Positions 36,301 through 51,300 of a stretch of 64,000 nt of DNA are shown piece by piece (within the stretch, counting starts at the first letter, position 1; the number at the start of each line of letters is the position of its first letter). The DNA is from Heligmosomoides polygyrus polygyrus (lineage: Eukaryota; Nematoda; Chromadorea; Rhabditida; Heligmosomidae), in assembly GCA_947396885.1 (NCBI GenBank), contig OX377204.1, positions 39,579,975 through 39,643,974 on the forward strand, written 5' to 3'. The translations under genes were made by a program, and so were the position numbers. Below the pieces are notes generated by a model. The model had not been told where the DNA came from. It saw only the letters and a list, made by a program, of their open reading frames with translations, and did no database searches.

Positions 36301-39300
36301 CACTTCGCTGCCGTCTTTGTGCCAGATGAATTCTGGAGCAGGCTGTCCTCTGGCGTAACATTCAAGGCGCAACTCTTGCTTCTTGGCCACGGTAAGGTCT
36401 CGAATAGGTTTGATCACAATCGGAGCACAAGGGGCTGAAAATACGTGATGCTTGGCCAGTTTGAAGCTGGAGGTGCGTTGCTCATACTTACCCATCACTT
36501 TCACTGGTTGGCTTTCCATTGAAAAAGTGCCCACACCGTTCTCGTTACGCATTGCCACCCTGAAGACGTACGAGACGTCTTCCTTTAAGCCGGCGATCCG
36601 GCACAAGTTGGAACTGCAGAATATCTGTAAGGGAGAGATGGGATCTCGACGCTAATCAACATAGCTTTTGCCACACACTTTAGAATTCACCCACGTCCAA
36701 CCGAGAATAAACACTGCACTGAGGACTATTGAGCTATATCATCCTAACGGGAGCAGTGTACAAGCCCCTTCCCTTACCATAGTTCGACTGTGTTTGCTGA
36801 TTGAATAGGCTGAAAGCCCGAGGCACGTACCTGTCATACATAGATTCCATTGCTTTTTCAAACTTTATTGCTTTTTTGCTAATTCAATTATATCACTCCA
36901 AATTGGTCAGCAACAAAAAGCAATAAAGGGTACATGTGGGGAGGTCGCACCGCAAAGGGTGCGGTAACGTGTGAGTGGCTGCAGGAACCGCCGTTGCTCC
37001 TACGTTATCGTACCCCCTGCGATGCGTCTCTCCGACCTCTATCCAATAAAGGATAAAGGAGAAAGGACGGCATTCCTCAAACTTTTTTGGGGTGCACCAC
37101 GCATTCTGTTTCGGAGTGCCCTGGAAGGTGGCGTATGTTTTTCCGCTGGCCCCTGACACGCCCACCCCAACCCCTGAGCTTGCCTGAGAGTCTGAGATGC
37201 CTCCCAAAATCTTGGAGAAGCAGACTTTGCTCTTGCCGTTGCGTTGCGAGGAGCTAGGAACGCTACTCCGCCAAGACATGACACGAGGTGCGGTGTTCTA
37301 TTTCTGACATGGCCGTATCGACTTCACGAAGGCGTCTTTGAATAAACTATGCATTCTTAGGCGCAACTCACAGGAACTGATAGGAGCAGCTGCCGCACCA
37401 ACGAAGGTAAGGATCTGCATCTTTGCCGAGCACACTTTGGGCGCCACTGTGTGATGAGGCATCCAGCATCTTCCTGCCTCTTCCGGCTCAGTGGGTAGAA
37501 TGAGTGTTTAAAGGACGACGGTGATGTGTTTCACTCCTAGCCTGTGCGCTTTTCCCAACAATATTCTCTTCATGACGAGACAACACAGAAATGCTCCTCG
37601 TTGTACTTTTTCAAAATGCTAGCAACACTGAAGTCTAGGGAAATCGCATAATCCTTCAACACGTTAGTGGATGGTGAATCCGTCACCTTCATCAGGTTCT
37701 TCACCAGTCCCGCACTCTGGACGAAAGGCAACAGCGATCCGCCAATCGGGTCAGGATGGCAGTGTGTTTGGGCTAGTGGATCTACCATGGCGCGTAAAAT
37801 TTGATCCTTCGTTAGCAGGTTCACGTTCGGCCACCTAATCACGGAGCCTATCCACTGTGGTCGCCGGAAAAGGACTCGTGGACGAATATAGCTTGTGTTG
37901 GTCTCTTGCTAGCATGAAGTTACTTTGCGCGCCGGTCAGTATTTCGTTTAAAGCATGAGGTAGGCGAAGCGTGAGACCAGTGGTCTGATGAAGGTGAGGG
38001 ATTCACCATCGGCTAATATATAGGTACTCATCACTTTACTATAACAACAGACTAAATGCAAGGAACATATAAGGAACTGTCAATACTCATTAAGTAGTGT
38101 GCAACTGCCTTTGCTTTAGTGGTGTTAATCGCTTCACTTCATGAGCAGTTCCGAATACTTATTCTGTTACTCAGGCAGCCCTATTTATTTATTTATTTAA
38201 AAACGCGAACTACAGTCACACGCGTAAACATTCAATAAAAATGAAGAGGGTAGAACAGTGTTAGTTGGGGCGAATGTAGAAGAGTGAGGCAGCTCGTAGG
38301 GGATAACCCCCAACCTTCGCTCGTAAGCGGCAAGTTGAAAATGCAATCGCATGTAAACGATGGACCTATGGGATAAAATCCTTCCCTATCGATTCAGCAA
38401 TAACCCGAAGTTATGCGATTGCCATAGTGTCCTACGAAGGTCGGTTTTTCTACATCTGAAACTGGACTGCCCACTTACGGAGCAACTGTGCTATACACTA
38501 GTCAAACGAGTTTGCTGCAGACTGCTGTTGGATGCTTCACAACGTGGTTCCTTCTTTGTTCCGGGCCCACGTTCGCCCAGAACATCAATCAGCGTGACGT
38601 AGACCCGTTTTGGATTTCTCACCACGAACCCTCGAAACACACAGATCCGTTTCATAAAGGGTACTTGCGTATAACAAATGGACAAGAAAAAACACGAATG
38701 TTAGAAAGCTGCGCCACCTCTGACCAGATCGAGGAGCCCTCCGATTTGTATGAAACCACAAATTCACTCGACACTTCGTCTTCAGGAACATCCCACTCAA
38801 CCGTGACGCAGTCGACATCAGTTACCGTGATCCGCGGTGATGGGAGAGTCGTAGTGGGACCCACTGCAAAGAAATGTGCACAGAGCCATGGGAATAAGAA
38901 TTACGGTGAAAAGTCGAATTAATACGTGTGTGTAATAATAATGTGTAAACGTACAGGGAGATGGTGCAATGCGCAGAGGATCCGATGGAGGACCTAAGTC
39001 GGACTTCATGCCTTTTTCGTTCGAAGCCTTCACCGCAAATTGATAAGTGGCATCCGATTGAAGATTCCCGACAACATAACGTTCAGAAAAGACAGCTCCA
39101 GTGTTCACCTTCAAGTGAAGAATGTGTTGTTGGAGGTAGCAATAAGGAAATCAATTCATCTGAAAGAATGACGAATATCGGCCTCCTCACCTTTGTCCAT
39201 TCATTTCCGTTCTCCCGAGAGTACACATCGTACCCATAGATGGGAGACCCACCGTCGTCAGAAGGCTTTGACCACAAAAGCACGCAGCTGTCGTTAGTGA

Positions 39301-42300
39301 CGTTTGAGATGGTTGGTTTCTCGGTGATTTGCGGAGCTTTGAAAGGACTGCCAGTGGTCACCTACAACACTCAACCGTATTTGCACGCTCTCCAGCAATG
39401 GTCACACATCAAAGGTCTGTTGCTACTGTTTAGCCCACGGAAAGATTGACGTACAACGGGGGTCTCGACGGGGGTGCCAATTCCATAGTTGTTGACGGCA
39501 GCCACTCTAAGACTGTAGCCCGTTGCCATCTCCAAATCGTCGACCGCAACGGACGTTTTTGAAGCCGAGACCTGAAGTGCACAGTGTTACGAGTGTCTTG
39601 CAAGGTGTCGCCTCTGGACGTACCTGGGCAACTTTGTGGAATGTGCGGCGGCCGTCCTCCTTCTTCTCGATGAGGTACGCGATGACAGGCTGACCTCCGT
39701 CGTCCATCGGCTTCTCCCAGCTGATCGTAATGCAGTCGCTCTCAATCTCGTCAACATAGATGCTTGAAGGCGGTCCAGGGACGTCTGCAATGAGGATATG
39801 GAGGCGCCGTTGTTTTTCTAGCAACACGAAAACTTACCTTTAACTTTGACGTTGAACACTTCCTTGGCCTCGCCGAACTCGTTCGACAGTTTTACCGTGT
39901 ACTCCCCTGAGTCTGCCTTCGTTGCTTGCCGCTTGCAGAATTTGACAGAGTTCTCATGTATGTCGATGTGAGTCTTTGCATCCTCTCGAAGCAGGAACCC
40001 GTTCAGGAGGACGGTGACGTCCGGCTCATTTTGACATTCGAAACCCACACTTAGCATGACGTCCTCGTCTCTTTCGATCTCCAGAGCTGCGTTTGTGTTC
40101 GGAAGGATTCTCGGCTTTCCAGAGACAACGAGGTACGTGTAACATTTGGAGCCGTCGGCGGTAACCACGAACTGGCCAGAATCATTGAATTCTGCGTTCC
40201 TGATCGTGAGACGACATGTGTTTCGTTCCGTTGTAATGGAATACCTCCCTGTGTCTGAGAGCAGCTCGTTGTCCTTCGTCCATGTGACCTCCTTCGCAGG
40301 ATGGTCAAGCTCAATGACGAGCTGCACCGTCTCGCCCTCCTTTCCAATTGTCTTGCCCTCAAGCCGACTTGTGATTTCATGCGAGATCTCCTCCGCTGCG
40401 AATTTTGTTGAAGTTGAGCCGTCTTCAAAGCGAACTTCTGAGCGACCGTTTGTATCTTCTGCGCATCGTAGTTCGTCGGCTTGTCGTGCGCCATCGATAA
40501 CCCACTCAGCTCCGTCGCTCTCGTTCACAAACTTGGGCACCAGATGAATTGCATCGCCAAGAAGCAGCTCAGTCTTAGATGTTGACAAAACACCATTCTT
40601 GGCTGTTTCCTTTGAAGCCGTCTTCTCACTACGAAGTTTCACTACTTGCATACTTCCCTTCTCCAAGACATCGGCTTTCAGCGCAGATGTGGAGAACTGC
40701 TTGCTAGATTTCTCGGAATTTTGATTTAAAGAAGACAAATCCTCTCCCACTGGGCCGCATGCAGTTTCTCTGGGCCTTAACGTCTTCAGGTCGGCCTTCC
40801 GGACACCACCCTCTTTACGTTGTTTAGAAGCATTCTGCTTTGTCCTCTTCTTAGTCGTCTTCCTTCCCTCCTCCTCAGGTGTTTTCGATGTCGCCTTTTC
40901 AGCGTTGACGGAACCTCTCATGACTTCTTGTCCTGAAGGGAGTACGGCTGTCTTTTGCCCAAGCAGCTCTTCCGCAGTTTTATTCTCGTGTGGTTCATAA
41001 AGTCCTCCATCCAAATGTGTTCTATTCGCTGCCTTTTCTGCTGCCGGAGTGATGTCTACATGTTCTTGCTTTTCCTTAACTGATGTTTGGCCCACCACTG
41101 TAGCATTTCCACAACTCTCCGGGCTTTGTGATTGCACCAGTCCAACAGGTGGTTGGGAGTCATCGTTTCCGAATGCACCGCCTTCGCCTCTTCGAGTCTT
41201 CCCTACGTCGTTTCCGATATCTTTCTCTTTTTTCGCTTCCTTCTCATTTATTTCAGCCACCTCAGAACTCCTTAGTTTCACAGCAGCTTCTACAACGTCT
41301 CCAACCTGCCGCTCGTTTAAACCTACTCCTTCATGCTCAAGTTTGTTTGCATCCTTTATTTGGGGAACTCCTTCGTTTCCATCCGCAGGCTCTTCCATAG
41401 CTGGCATCTTAAATTCGGCTTGCAGAACTGTTGCCGTATCCTCCGCGATTCTAATCGGTACTTCTTCATCCTGCTCTAGTGCTCTGCTCGTTGAACTACG
41501 GTCTTCCTTCTCCTCCCTCTCTTTCCCTCCTTCCTTCATCTTCGTGTAGGAGTCGTTTTTTCTCTGCGCTTCTTCTTTCTTTTCAACTATATGAACGCAC
41601 TGATACGATTCATTTGTCCTTCCTTTAAATGTTTTCTCAAGGAAATCGACTTCCACCGACCGGACTGCCATTTCCTTTCTGTACTCGATGGCTTCAGCTT
41701 TCGTGTCCCCACTAGAGGTCAAAGGAATAACATTCTTCTCCTTATCTGTGCTAGCGTTGGACGGGTCAAGCTCAAGCGTTTCTTCGCTTTCTACTTCGCC
41801 GCTAGTCAGAGTGGCACTTGCACCTTCCGTTTCCTCCATTGCCTGAAGAGGCAGACTGATCTTCTCTTGCGCCTCCCTTCGTAGTTGAATCGCAGCTGCA
41901 GATTCATATATTTCGTGAGCACTCGATCTCCGTGTAAAAGTGAACTCGGCCGCCGTCCCAGTAGAGCTTCCACCCACCTTAGGCCCAGCACTGTTCACCT
42001 TCATCGAGATGCAGGCCGATTGCGATTGTTTGACTGGGGAAGTGGTTTCGGCGGAATCCTCCGAAGCTGCGATTTTAGTGGTGATGCTAGCTTCAGAGTG
42101 GAGAACACTGGGATCGCCGAAGCGAGAGCTGATCTGATTTGGAATCACAAGCGCCTTCGGGACGTTCTTTCTCTTTTTCCCTAACTCGTCCGGAGATGGT
42201 TCACGTCGAACTATTGGCTTCGTTTCTACCTGCCTGACCACTTTATTATCAGCGTTTTTCAGTACTTCACCTGCTCCACTATTGTATTGAGCCGGCAAAT

Positions 42301-45300
42301 GCTCGATCTCTTTGTCGGAAGGCTTCTTCTGACTTGGTTTTCCACCAGTCATGGCTGCAGAGAATTCTTTAGCATCACAACTCTCCGATGTTTTCCTGTC
42401 ACTGTGCTCGACAGATGTAGTTGTCGGCGCTTTCTTCGGACCATCATGATCTCTAGCGAAGCTCTCCCTGTCCTCTCGTTCCTTGGCAAGCTTTCCTTCT
42501 GCGAATTCGTCATGAGTAGACTTGTTCTGAGAGCAAACTCTCGCTTCCTCAACATTTTCCATATCCAATAGTGCTTTCCTCTTTTCTTCTTCCAACATTG
42601 CATCTCCATTATTTGGACTAAAATGTTCGACGGAAGTGGAGCTTTCTTTCAGACTTGTGCGAGCTATTGAACCCTCGGTACCAGTCTTCTCCTTACATGG
42701 TAGAAATTTTTCAGCATCATTTTCCTTTAATAACTCTTGATTCTCCAACGACTTGTCCTTCTTACTTATTATGCGTTTTCTTGACTGTTCTGTTTGGGTA
42801 ACCCTCGCACTGTCCTCCTGATCGTGTTTTTTACCACCTTTGACCTGTCTCCGTAGCTTTCCGTCTGTTGTAGAGAGTCCCTTCTGAAAAATTCCAAAAA
42901 TTACACAGCCGCCAGTATCTGTAACGATCTCCTCATTGAGTAACCTCGAAAGCTCCTTCTGCAGGTGGCTCGGCCTCGTTCTTAATCTCATTACTAACGG
43001 ACACTGCTTCGTAACGATCCACTGAGACAGTGACCAGCGAGCTTTCTTCGGCGGTCTCCTCTTGAAAAGCAAAACGCATATTTGTCGACATGTGGGCGCA
43101 ATTTTATTAAGCTAGGAATGCGTACCCGGCAATGACTTCACAAAGAGATCCGAGTAGCACCAAGCTTCTCCCGCTGGGTTGGCAGCATGACAGGCGTATT
43201 CAGCTTCTTCATCCTTGTCGATGCCTTTCAAGATCAGCATGTGTTGATTGATCGGTTCAGGCTCGTGGTGGATCAGGTACTGTAGGACGTGACCATAAGC
43301 TTGGCGTAAGAACAAACGAAGCTACTCGTTTCTCAACACTCATATGAGCAACACTAGGACGCACCTTGTCGCTTTCGCTGATCAACTTGCCGTCTCGGAA
43401 GAAATGAACGCTCGGAGGTGGATCTCCTTGGGTGGCGACCATCATCACCACCTGCTCTCCGACAACCGCGTCACGGTCGCAGAGAGCACTGGCGAAGCGA
43501 GGAGCAATGCTCTGCGTGAGTCTGGGAGCGGTCGGATTCGCGCGCTCGACCACCTGAAATCGAGGACGTCAGTTTCTGTGCCCCGCAGAGCAGCTGACCG
43601 GCGATCAGACCTTTCGTATTCTTCTGCGTCTCTTAGGGGGTTGACTGTCGAATTCACTGTCAGAAGAGGCAACATCGCCGCGCCGGTTCAAATGCCTTAG
43701 AAGGCGTCGTCGATGTCGCTGCTCCTCCATGTCACTGCCTGAAATGTTTCCTGCCTTCTTCGTGCTTGTGAATTCAAGTAGATTTCGACAGAGTTTCATT
43801 TTTCTTCTTCATTTGGATGTTAGCGTGAGGGCTGAGGCATTTTCTTTCGCTGCGATCTAACGCTAGAAGGTCACTACAATTAGAAGATGTGACTACTCAA
43901 CTACATAATCGAAGGTTCAGTCACGATTCTGGATGTGGATCATGATCATTCTAGTTCAACGCAAAGAGAAAGGTGGTTTCTCAATGAGTCTCTACATCTT
44001 CGCCTATGACATGCTCATATGATCACATCGTTATCCAATTATGAAGTGTGGGCAGGTGCTGCTGCAAGCATCCCTTGAACTGTGAAAGGCCACGATTGAT
44101 ATTGTTAAAGGTGTTTCTAAGGAGGCACACCAGTACGGGCATCGCTCGCTAAGAGATACGCTAACCTCAGCGGGTGATGGGGGGGGGGGGCGGCAGGATT
44201 CGTGGAAATGAGCAAGTACAAGTGCGGCACTTCAGCAGAATAGCCCTTCTGAATCTCAAATGCAGAGCTCACCTGAGCCATTTACCATAAGCTGGAAGCA
44301 GCAGCTGTCCACGCCGGCCATATTCTCCACAATAAGGGTGTAGACATCGGTATCATCAGGCGTACAGTCAGCAATTTCCATAGTAAAACTTCCATCTGAA
44401 ATGTCCCTCCTTGGAGATAAAGGGGAAGTTGTCGGCGTGTTCGACGCAACTCTCAATTTGCCGATAGTAACCGCACACTTCCACGACAAACCTTCTTTGA
44501 CCTCGAAGTCGTATTTCGCAGAGTGAAGCAACGGGTCGATTTCGACTCCATTCTTCAACCAGATCACCTCAGGAAACGGGTAGCCACACAGTCTTCCGCG
44601 TAGCCTGAATTCATGAGAACAGTTGCTCATGATCTGAGAGACTTCCATCGAAGTGCTGTTCAGTGTGGTGGAAGTACTTTCCGGTACAAGGCCTTTGATC
44701 TGGTTCTTTTTGCTGTGAAGGGAATGGAGCAGAATCCCTAGACAACCAACAACACCCAGAAATGATCACGATCGATTAGGGTGAACGCCACAACCGACAT
44801 CGATGACTTTTATTGGGGAAGACATCAGTCCTCCTTGTCCTATGGTAGTTCAGTAGTCAAGCTCGCATGCACTAGGAGGAGCGGCCCGATCCTGAATAGC
44901 GAAATCCTCTGAGGGGAAGGAGCACAATCACAACTTTTTTGTGCTGGACCCACCTCCCCCCCCCCCCCCCCCGCCCCCCGCTCAAGAATGACTAAATTAC
45001 CTTCATAAAAATTGCATGCCCAGAGCACTAACAAAATGTGTCGTTATGTTAAGGAGCAATGTTCACCAATTGATGGAACAGCAGAATTAGCCAGAAATCA
45101 CCTAAAGCGACGGCTTCTTGATCCAACTTATTGGCTAACTGCTCTCTTCTAATAATTTCGCTCAGACCCGTTGTCGTAATGCAGTCGAGTGATATGCTGG
45201 CTCTTGAACCGAATCCAGGTTCTCGACCAGCTCAGGCTAACCACTGCTTCCCATACTTCTGAGTGAGGATTGACATCAAATTGGCCTAGGAATGCGGCAA

Positions 45301-48300
45301 CGCTAAGATGTGCATCGGTTAATTAACACAATACACCGCACCACCTAATGAGCGTTCGAGTTGTGCACAACCGTGGAGATAGTCCGTGGAATTGCGGAAT
45401 TGCGTAATGCGATGTGCACACCACCGAAGCGATTCTCTGATGCCGAACTCTATTTTTTTATTCCTGAGCTCTAGAGTACCAGCTATACCAGGCGCTCAAA
45501 TCTACTTCGTAGCCTCTCTGTCTCTGAAGTTACTACAGTTCCGGAGCGAAGACGAACCTCGCGATTTCGCCCTCTGGAACAGCCACATCCATCTCGGAGC
45601 TGGTTATCTCTGCTGCCTCATATTCGCGCTCGAAAAGAGCCTCACTATCGAGCTTGGAGAACTCTGAAATCAATTCCTTGATCGGTGTTCGCTGAAATTC
45701 AGTGACCCACTTAGGCTTTAGGTCTTTAGAAAAATTCTAGTTGAACTGGAATAAAAAAGAACTTCGTGCAACACTTGGTCTTGTCTCCTCCGCAACATAG
45801 ATATGCGCTACGCATTCGTCTCTTCCCATCTCATTTTCCGCCTTTATGACCAGCTTTCCGCCATCTTCAGTCCGTGCAGAATCCAGCGAATATGTAAAGC
45901 TGTAGAGGTGGTCGCCCTCTATTGCAAACACATCTGTTTGGTCGACATAGACCAAATCGTCGTTGTGGCACACAGTTATCTGTAAAGAGCCATGTTCCAG
46001 TAAGACGTCCGGCGAGACGTTTCTGCAGAAGAAATGCAAGAAAAACATACTGATGGCTCCGGATAGGCCGTGACAAACGCCTTCACGGAGATCGGTCTGC
46101 CTTCAGAACACTTCACCATTTGCTTTTTGACGCGGAACAACGGGGCGCAGTAGGTGCTTTGTTCCAAAGGACTGCTTTGAGACTGAATCACGGGAGCTAA
46201 ATTCCAAATTTTGGAGAGGGAAAGGCGTGAGGAAGACAAAGGCAGAACAGTCGAACACCCACCTTGACCGGATTCAGCTCGCTCCACGGTGCTATTGCCT
46301 TTTCTTGGTCTGAATAGCTCGCTGTCCGACTGCTCGATGGCCAGATCCGAGTCCGTTGCGAAGTCAGCCATTTGGTCCGTGCTCTGGTTTGCGAAATCCA
46401 CTCCATCTCCATCTGCACCATGTAGTTTCGCAACTAGGTCTCCCTTTCTGGAGGACTCGTTGGCATTTCTTTCCTTGAGTTCCTTCGTCGCCTTTCTCTT
46501 GAGCAGCTGCTCCGTCTCCTCCGACAGGTACTTGGCGCTCGCGACCTTCGATCTGTCAGACGGCTTCTTTTGTCGCTTGGCGATGACAGTTTCCTGGCGC
46601 TCCTTAGCCAGCACCTCCGCCACCACATTGCCTGTGAAAGCTAAAGGCTGAGAACTACTCGACGGAGGCACCTTCGTCGCCTGATGAGGTCGCATCGTTT
46701 GAATTACAAAAGTCTCCGCAATTTTTACGGTATCAGACGTCGGCAAGCAGAATATCACTGAATAGTGATCCTCAGCTTCTGTAGCACTTCCACTCGCATA
46801 ATCCGTTTCTTCTTCCTCAGAGAGGAGGTGAGGTAGACGGTTCCCAGGTATGGCGAGAATTTGATGTAATTTCCCTTCCTCGAACATGCGTTTTCCGCTG
46901 CCTGAATCAATTTCTTTGCACACAACGTTCTGGTTATCGACTTCACTCGCATTAACTTGAATAGAGTCGGTGTTCGAAAAGGAAAGCGTCTGTGATTCTT
47001 CTCGGCGTTCGTTGTGCTTCCACAAGGTAATTTCTGCAGTTCGTTCTCCAAATTCTGACTGGCTCACAGCCTCCTCCCTGATGATCTTCTGCGCGTGTCC
47101 GCTTTCGTTTGTGTTCGATAGACCAACTTTTTTGCACACTTCTGTGAAACTATGAGAATCGATCTTAGTTCGAGGCGTCCACTGAGCTGCTCCATTGCCT
47201 TCGGTTGGTTTGACTAGATGAGCTACTGTAGTTTTTTCACTAAATGTCGACTGACCGACTGGTTTCTCCATCAGCTCAGTCAGTGTTCTTCCAGTTGTTC
47301 CGGTCACAATTCTGTTCGACAGAGTGGTTTTTCCATTAACTTCGACTATCTCTGTAAAGCTCTGTGAGCCCTTCTTTGAAGAGGATGCCGCTTCTGTTTT
47401 CGCCTCCATCCGGTGTTCATTACTGGAACGATTAATATCCACGCTTCGCACACTAGTTGAAGGTAACTGCTCTGCGGCTGCTTCCAGGAACTCGGCTTCA
47501 ATCCGTTCTAACAGAATTGATTCTTCGCCCATATCAACCGAACTCTGAGTAACGGACTTCTGACACAACTCCGATTGTGAAACCTTCTGCTTCTGATCGG
47601 ATTTCCGTGGCGCCTTCTTTGGAGTTCGCTTTTTGTCTGTCGACTGAGTTTCTGTACTATTTTGGCTAATTCCCCTCCTGTTGGAGTGACATGGTTCTGC
47701 GGTTTCACTTTGTCGTTTCGTATCGGAATTCGCTGGTGGAAGTGCTGCCGACTGTAATGTGTTCTGATGTTCATCAGCAACTGATTCCTCGATTTTGAGG
47801 GCTTGTGGGCTGAGGGCGGTTTGAGTAGTTGTCTTCTTCATTTCTACCGCGCAGCCACGATCGGCTAACGGCCGATTGGGCCAACTGCTCTCCACTTCAA
47901 CTTCATCTGAACCTAGGGCATTCCTAGAAGCAGGAAGCGCCTGGGAAACATCCTGTGGCCGGTCGTCGCTGGGTCGCCTGATTTCTATGCACCTCTCCCT
48001 GATCGCTGTTCGATCTGTCACACTCTGCTCTATGGTCTCCTCAGCACACGCGCTGAGCGACCGCTTCGAGAAATCGGCTTCATTGGCTCGCTCTGTGAGA
48101 GTCTGACGGTGTTCTTCCTGAGGTGACCTCAGTAGTTTGCCGGTCTTGGGCAACTTTACTTCTGCGGTTTTCTCAGCAATAGTTGACGATTCGCCTACCT
48201 TTTCCTTTTCGTTTCCAGTATCATACTCCGTTTGTTTTGAAATTTCCGATATTTTGCCAACTTGCGTAGAAGCTTGGGAGTCTCCCTTTACAGCTTTTGA

Positions 48301-51300
48301 TTTCAAAACATCTAGATGTTGGTCGGGTTTAGATAACTTGATTTTCGAATTTCGCTCGCTGAATGCTGAGCGGTCTGCAGCTTCCCCACCTATGGGTATG
48401 ATCGTGTCGGCGCAGTGGTCCTGCTTCTGGCTCGACAGTTGTGACTTCCAGCTTACTTCCGAAAATCTTTGAGAAGACTTGGTTGGAAGAGGCAGCGATT
48501 GAGAAGTGTCGTCGTGTGCGCTCGGTATGGGGAATTTGGAGTGCTCGCTAAATCCCAGTTCAAGGGTCATTGTCGCCTTAAGGGTCTCTTCAGCAATATT
48601 TCTTTGTTCCTGAATTGATAACGCAGTGGTTCTGCTTACTTCTGCAAATCTCTGCGCTTCGTTCGTGGGAGCTGAACCCGATCGCGTCATGGCAAAGTGC
48701 TTCGCAGGTTTGCTCAGCTCCAAATTTGTTGTCCTCGCGCTGAACTTCGACTGCTCGCTTACTTTTGCTTCCAGGGTTTGTTCAGCAGAAGAGTCTACCT
48801 CTCTGTGCGATATATGATCCTTCCTGCTCACTTCTTTGAAATGTTGAGCACCGTTCTCTGTAACGGATGTGGACCGTGAAGCATCACTTTGCTTGCCCGG
48901 CTTGGACAGTTCAAAAGTCGATGACCGCTGTTTGAACGTCGACTGATCCCCTGCATTCTGTGCCCCGGTTTGTCCAACGGAGTCCTTACCAGGCTGGTCA
49001 ATCAAATCAGTTTGTCCGCCCATTCCTGCAAAACACTTCACGTCTGCTGACCACTCACTAGTCGACTTGTCCGCTTCCCCTTTCTCGAGGGCTTCCTTCG
49101 ATAAGTTGATGGACATTTGCGACTCCTCCAAACGTTTGCAGTCTCGGTCCTTAGATGTTGCTAAATATGATGCGTCTTGATGCTCCATGAGTATGGATGG
49201 CTTTAGATGTGTGAGCCCTTCGGTCTTAGCGCCATTGCTTGTCACCTGGCTTGACAGATCGAATTTCGTATTCGTTTCCGCGAAGCTTTGCGAGTCCCCT
49301 TCTGGGACTGCGATGGCGTGAGAAGCATGTGTTACCTCGCTCGACTTCGACAGCTTAACCTTAGAAGAACGTTCAGCGAATGCGGACTGATGGATCACCT
49401 TCTCGTTAATCGCCCCTTCAGCATGAGCACCTTCCGCGCGGTTCGATCTCCCGACCTTCGTGTTCGTTTCCGCGAAGCTTTGCGAGTCCCCTTCTGGGAC
49501 TGCGATGGCGTGAGAAGCATGTGTTACCTCGCTCGACTTCGACAGCTTAACCTTAGAAGAACGTTCAGCGAATGCGGACTGATGGATCACCTTCTCGTTA
49601 ATCGCCCCTTCAGCATGAGCACCTTCCGCGCGGTTCGATCTCCCGACCTTCGTGTTCGTTTCCGCGAAGCTTTGCGAGTCCCCTTCTGGGACTGCGATGG
49701 CGTGAGAAGCATGTGTTACCTCGCTCAACTTCGACAGCTTAACCTTAGAAGAACGTTCAGCGAATGCGGACTGATGGATCACCTTCTCGTTAATCGCCCC
49801 TTCAGCATGAGCACCTTCCGCGCGGTTCGATCTCCCGACCTTCGTGTTCGTTTCCGCGAAGCTTTGCGAGTCCCCTTCTGGGACTGCGATGGCGTGAGAA
49901 GCATGTGTTACCTCGCTCGACTTCGACAGCTTAACCTTAGAAGAACGTTCAGCGAATGCGGACTGATGGATCACCTTCTCGTTAATCGCCCCTTCAGCAT
50001 GAGCACCTTCCGCGCGGTTCGATCTCCCGACCTTCGTGTTCGTTTCCGCGAAGCTTTGCGAGTCCCCTTCTGGGACTGCGATGGCGTGAGAAGCATGTGT
50101 TACCTCGCTCAACTTCGACAGCTTAACCTTAGAAGAACGTTCAGCGAATGCGGACTGATGGATCACCTTCTCGTTAATCGCCCCTTCAGCATGAGCACCT
50201 TCCGCGCGGTTCGATCTCCCGACCTTCGTGTTCGTTTCCGCGAAGCTTTGCGAGTCCCCTTCTGGGACTGCGATGGCGTGAGAAGCATGTGTTACCTCGC
50301 TCGACTTCGACAGCTTAACCTTAGAGGAACGTTCAGCGAATGCGGACTGATGGATCACCTTCTCGTTAATCGCCCCTTCAGCATGAGCACCTTCCGCGCG
50401 GTTCGATCTCCCGACCTTCGTGTTCGTTTCCGCGAAGCTTTGCGAGTCCCCTTCTGGGACTGCGATGGCGTGAGAAGCATGTGTTACCTCGCTCGACTTC
50501 GACAGCTTAACCTTAGAAGAACGTTCAGCGAATGCGGACTGATGGATCACCTTCTCGTTAATCGCCCCTTCAGCATGAGCACCTTCCGCGCGGTTCGATC
50601 TCCCGACCTTCGCGTTCGTTTCCGCGAAGCTTTGCGAGTCCCCTTCTGGGACTGCGATGGCGTGAGAAGCATGTGTTACCTCGCTCGACTTCGACAGCTT
50701 AACCTTAGAAGAACGTTCAGCGAATGCGGACTGATGGATCACCTTCTGGTTAATCGCCCCTTCAGCATGAGCACCTTCCGCGCGGTTCGATCTCCCGACC
50801 TTCGCGTTCGTTTCCGCGAAGCTTTGCGAGTCCCCTTCTGGGACTGCGATGGCGTGAGAAGCATGTGTTACCTCGCTCGACTTCGACAGCTTAACCTTAG
50901 AAGAACGTTCAGCGAATGCGGACTGATGGATCACCTTCTCGTTAATCGCCCCTTCAGCATGAGCACCTTCCGCGCGGTTCGATCTCCCGACCTTCGTATT
51001 CGTTTCCGCGAAGCTTTGCGAGTCCCCTTCTGGGACTGCGATGGCGTGAGAAGCATGTGTTACCTCGCTCGACTTCGACAGCTTAACCTTAGAAGAACGT
51101 TCAGCGAATGCGGACTGATGGATCACCTTCTCGTTAATCGCCCCTTCAGCATGAGCACCTTCCGCGCGGTTCGATCTCCCGACCTTCGCGTTCGTTTCCG
51201 CGAAGCTTTGCGAGTCCCCTTCTGGGACTGCGATGGCGTGAGAAGCATGTGTTACCTCGCTCGACTTCGACAGCTTAACCTTAGAAGAACGTTCAGCGAA

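Noticed and set aside
46020..46060. Apparent frameshift inside an Ig domain (PEPS-VCFSC versus HFFCRN)
   Set aside because: A 71-nt intron 45980-46050 (GTATGT ... TTTACAG) joins PEPS to ITVCHNDD, which aligns with the other Ig [10 protein letters not shown]. No frameshift is needed.
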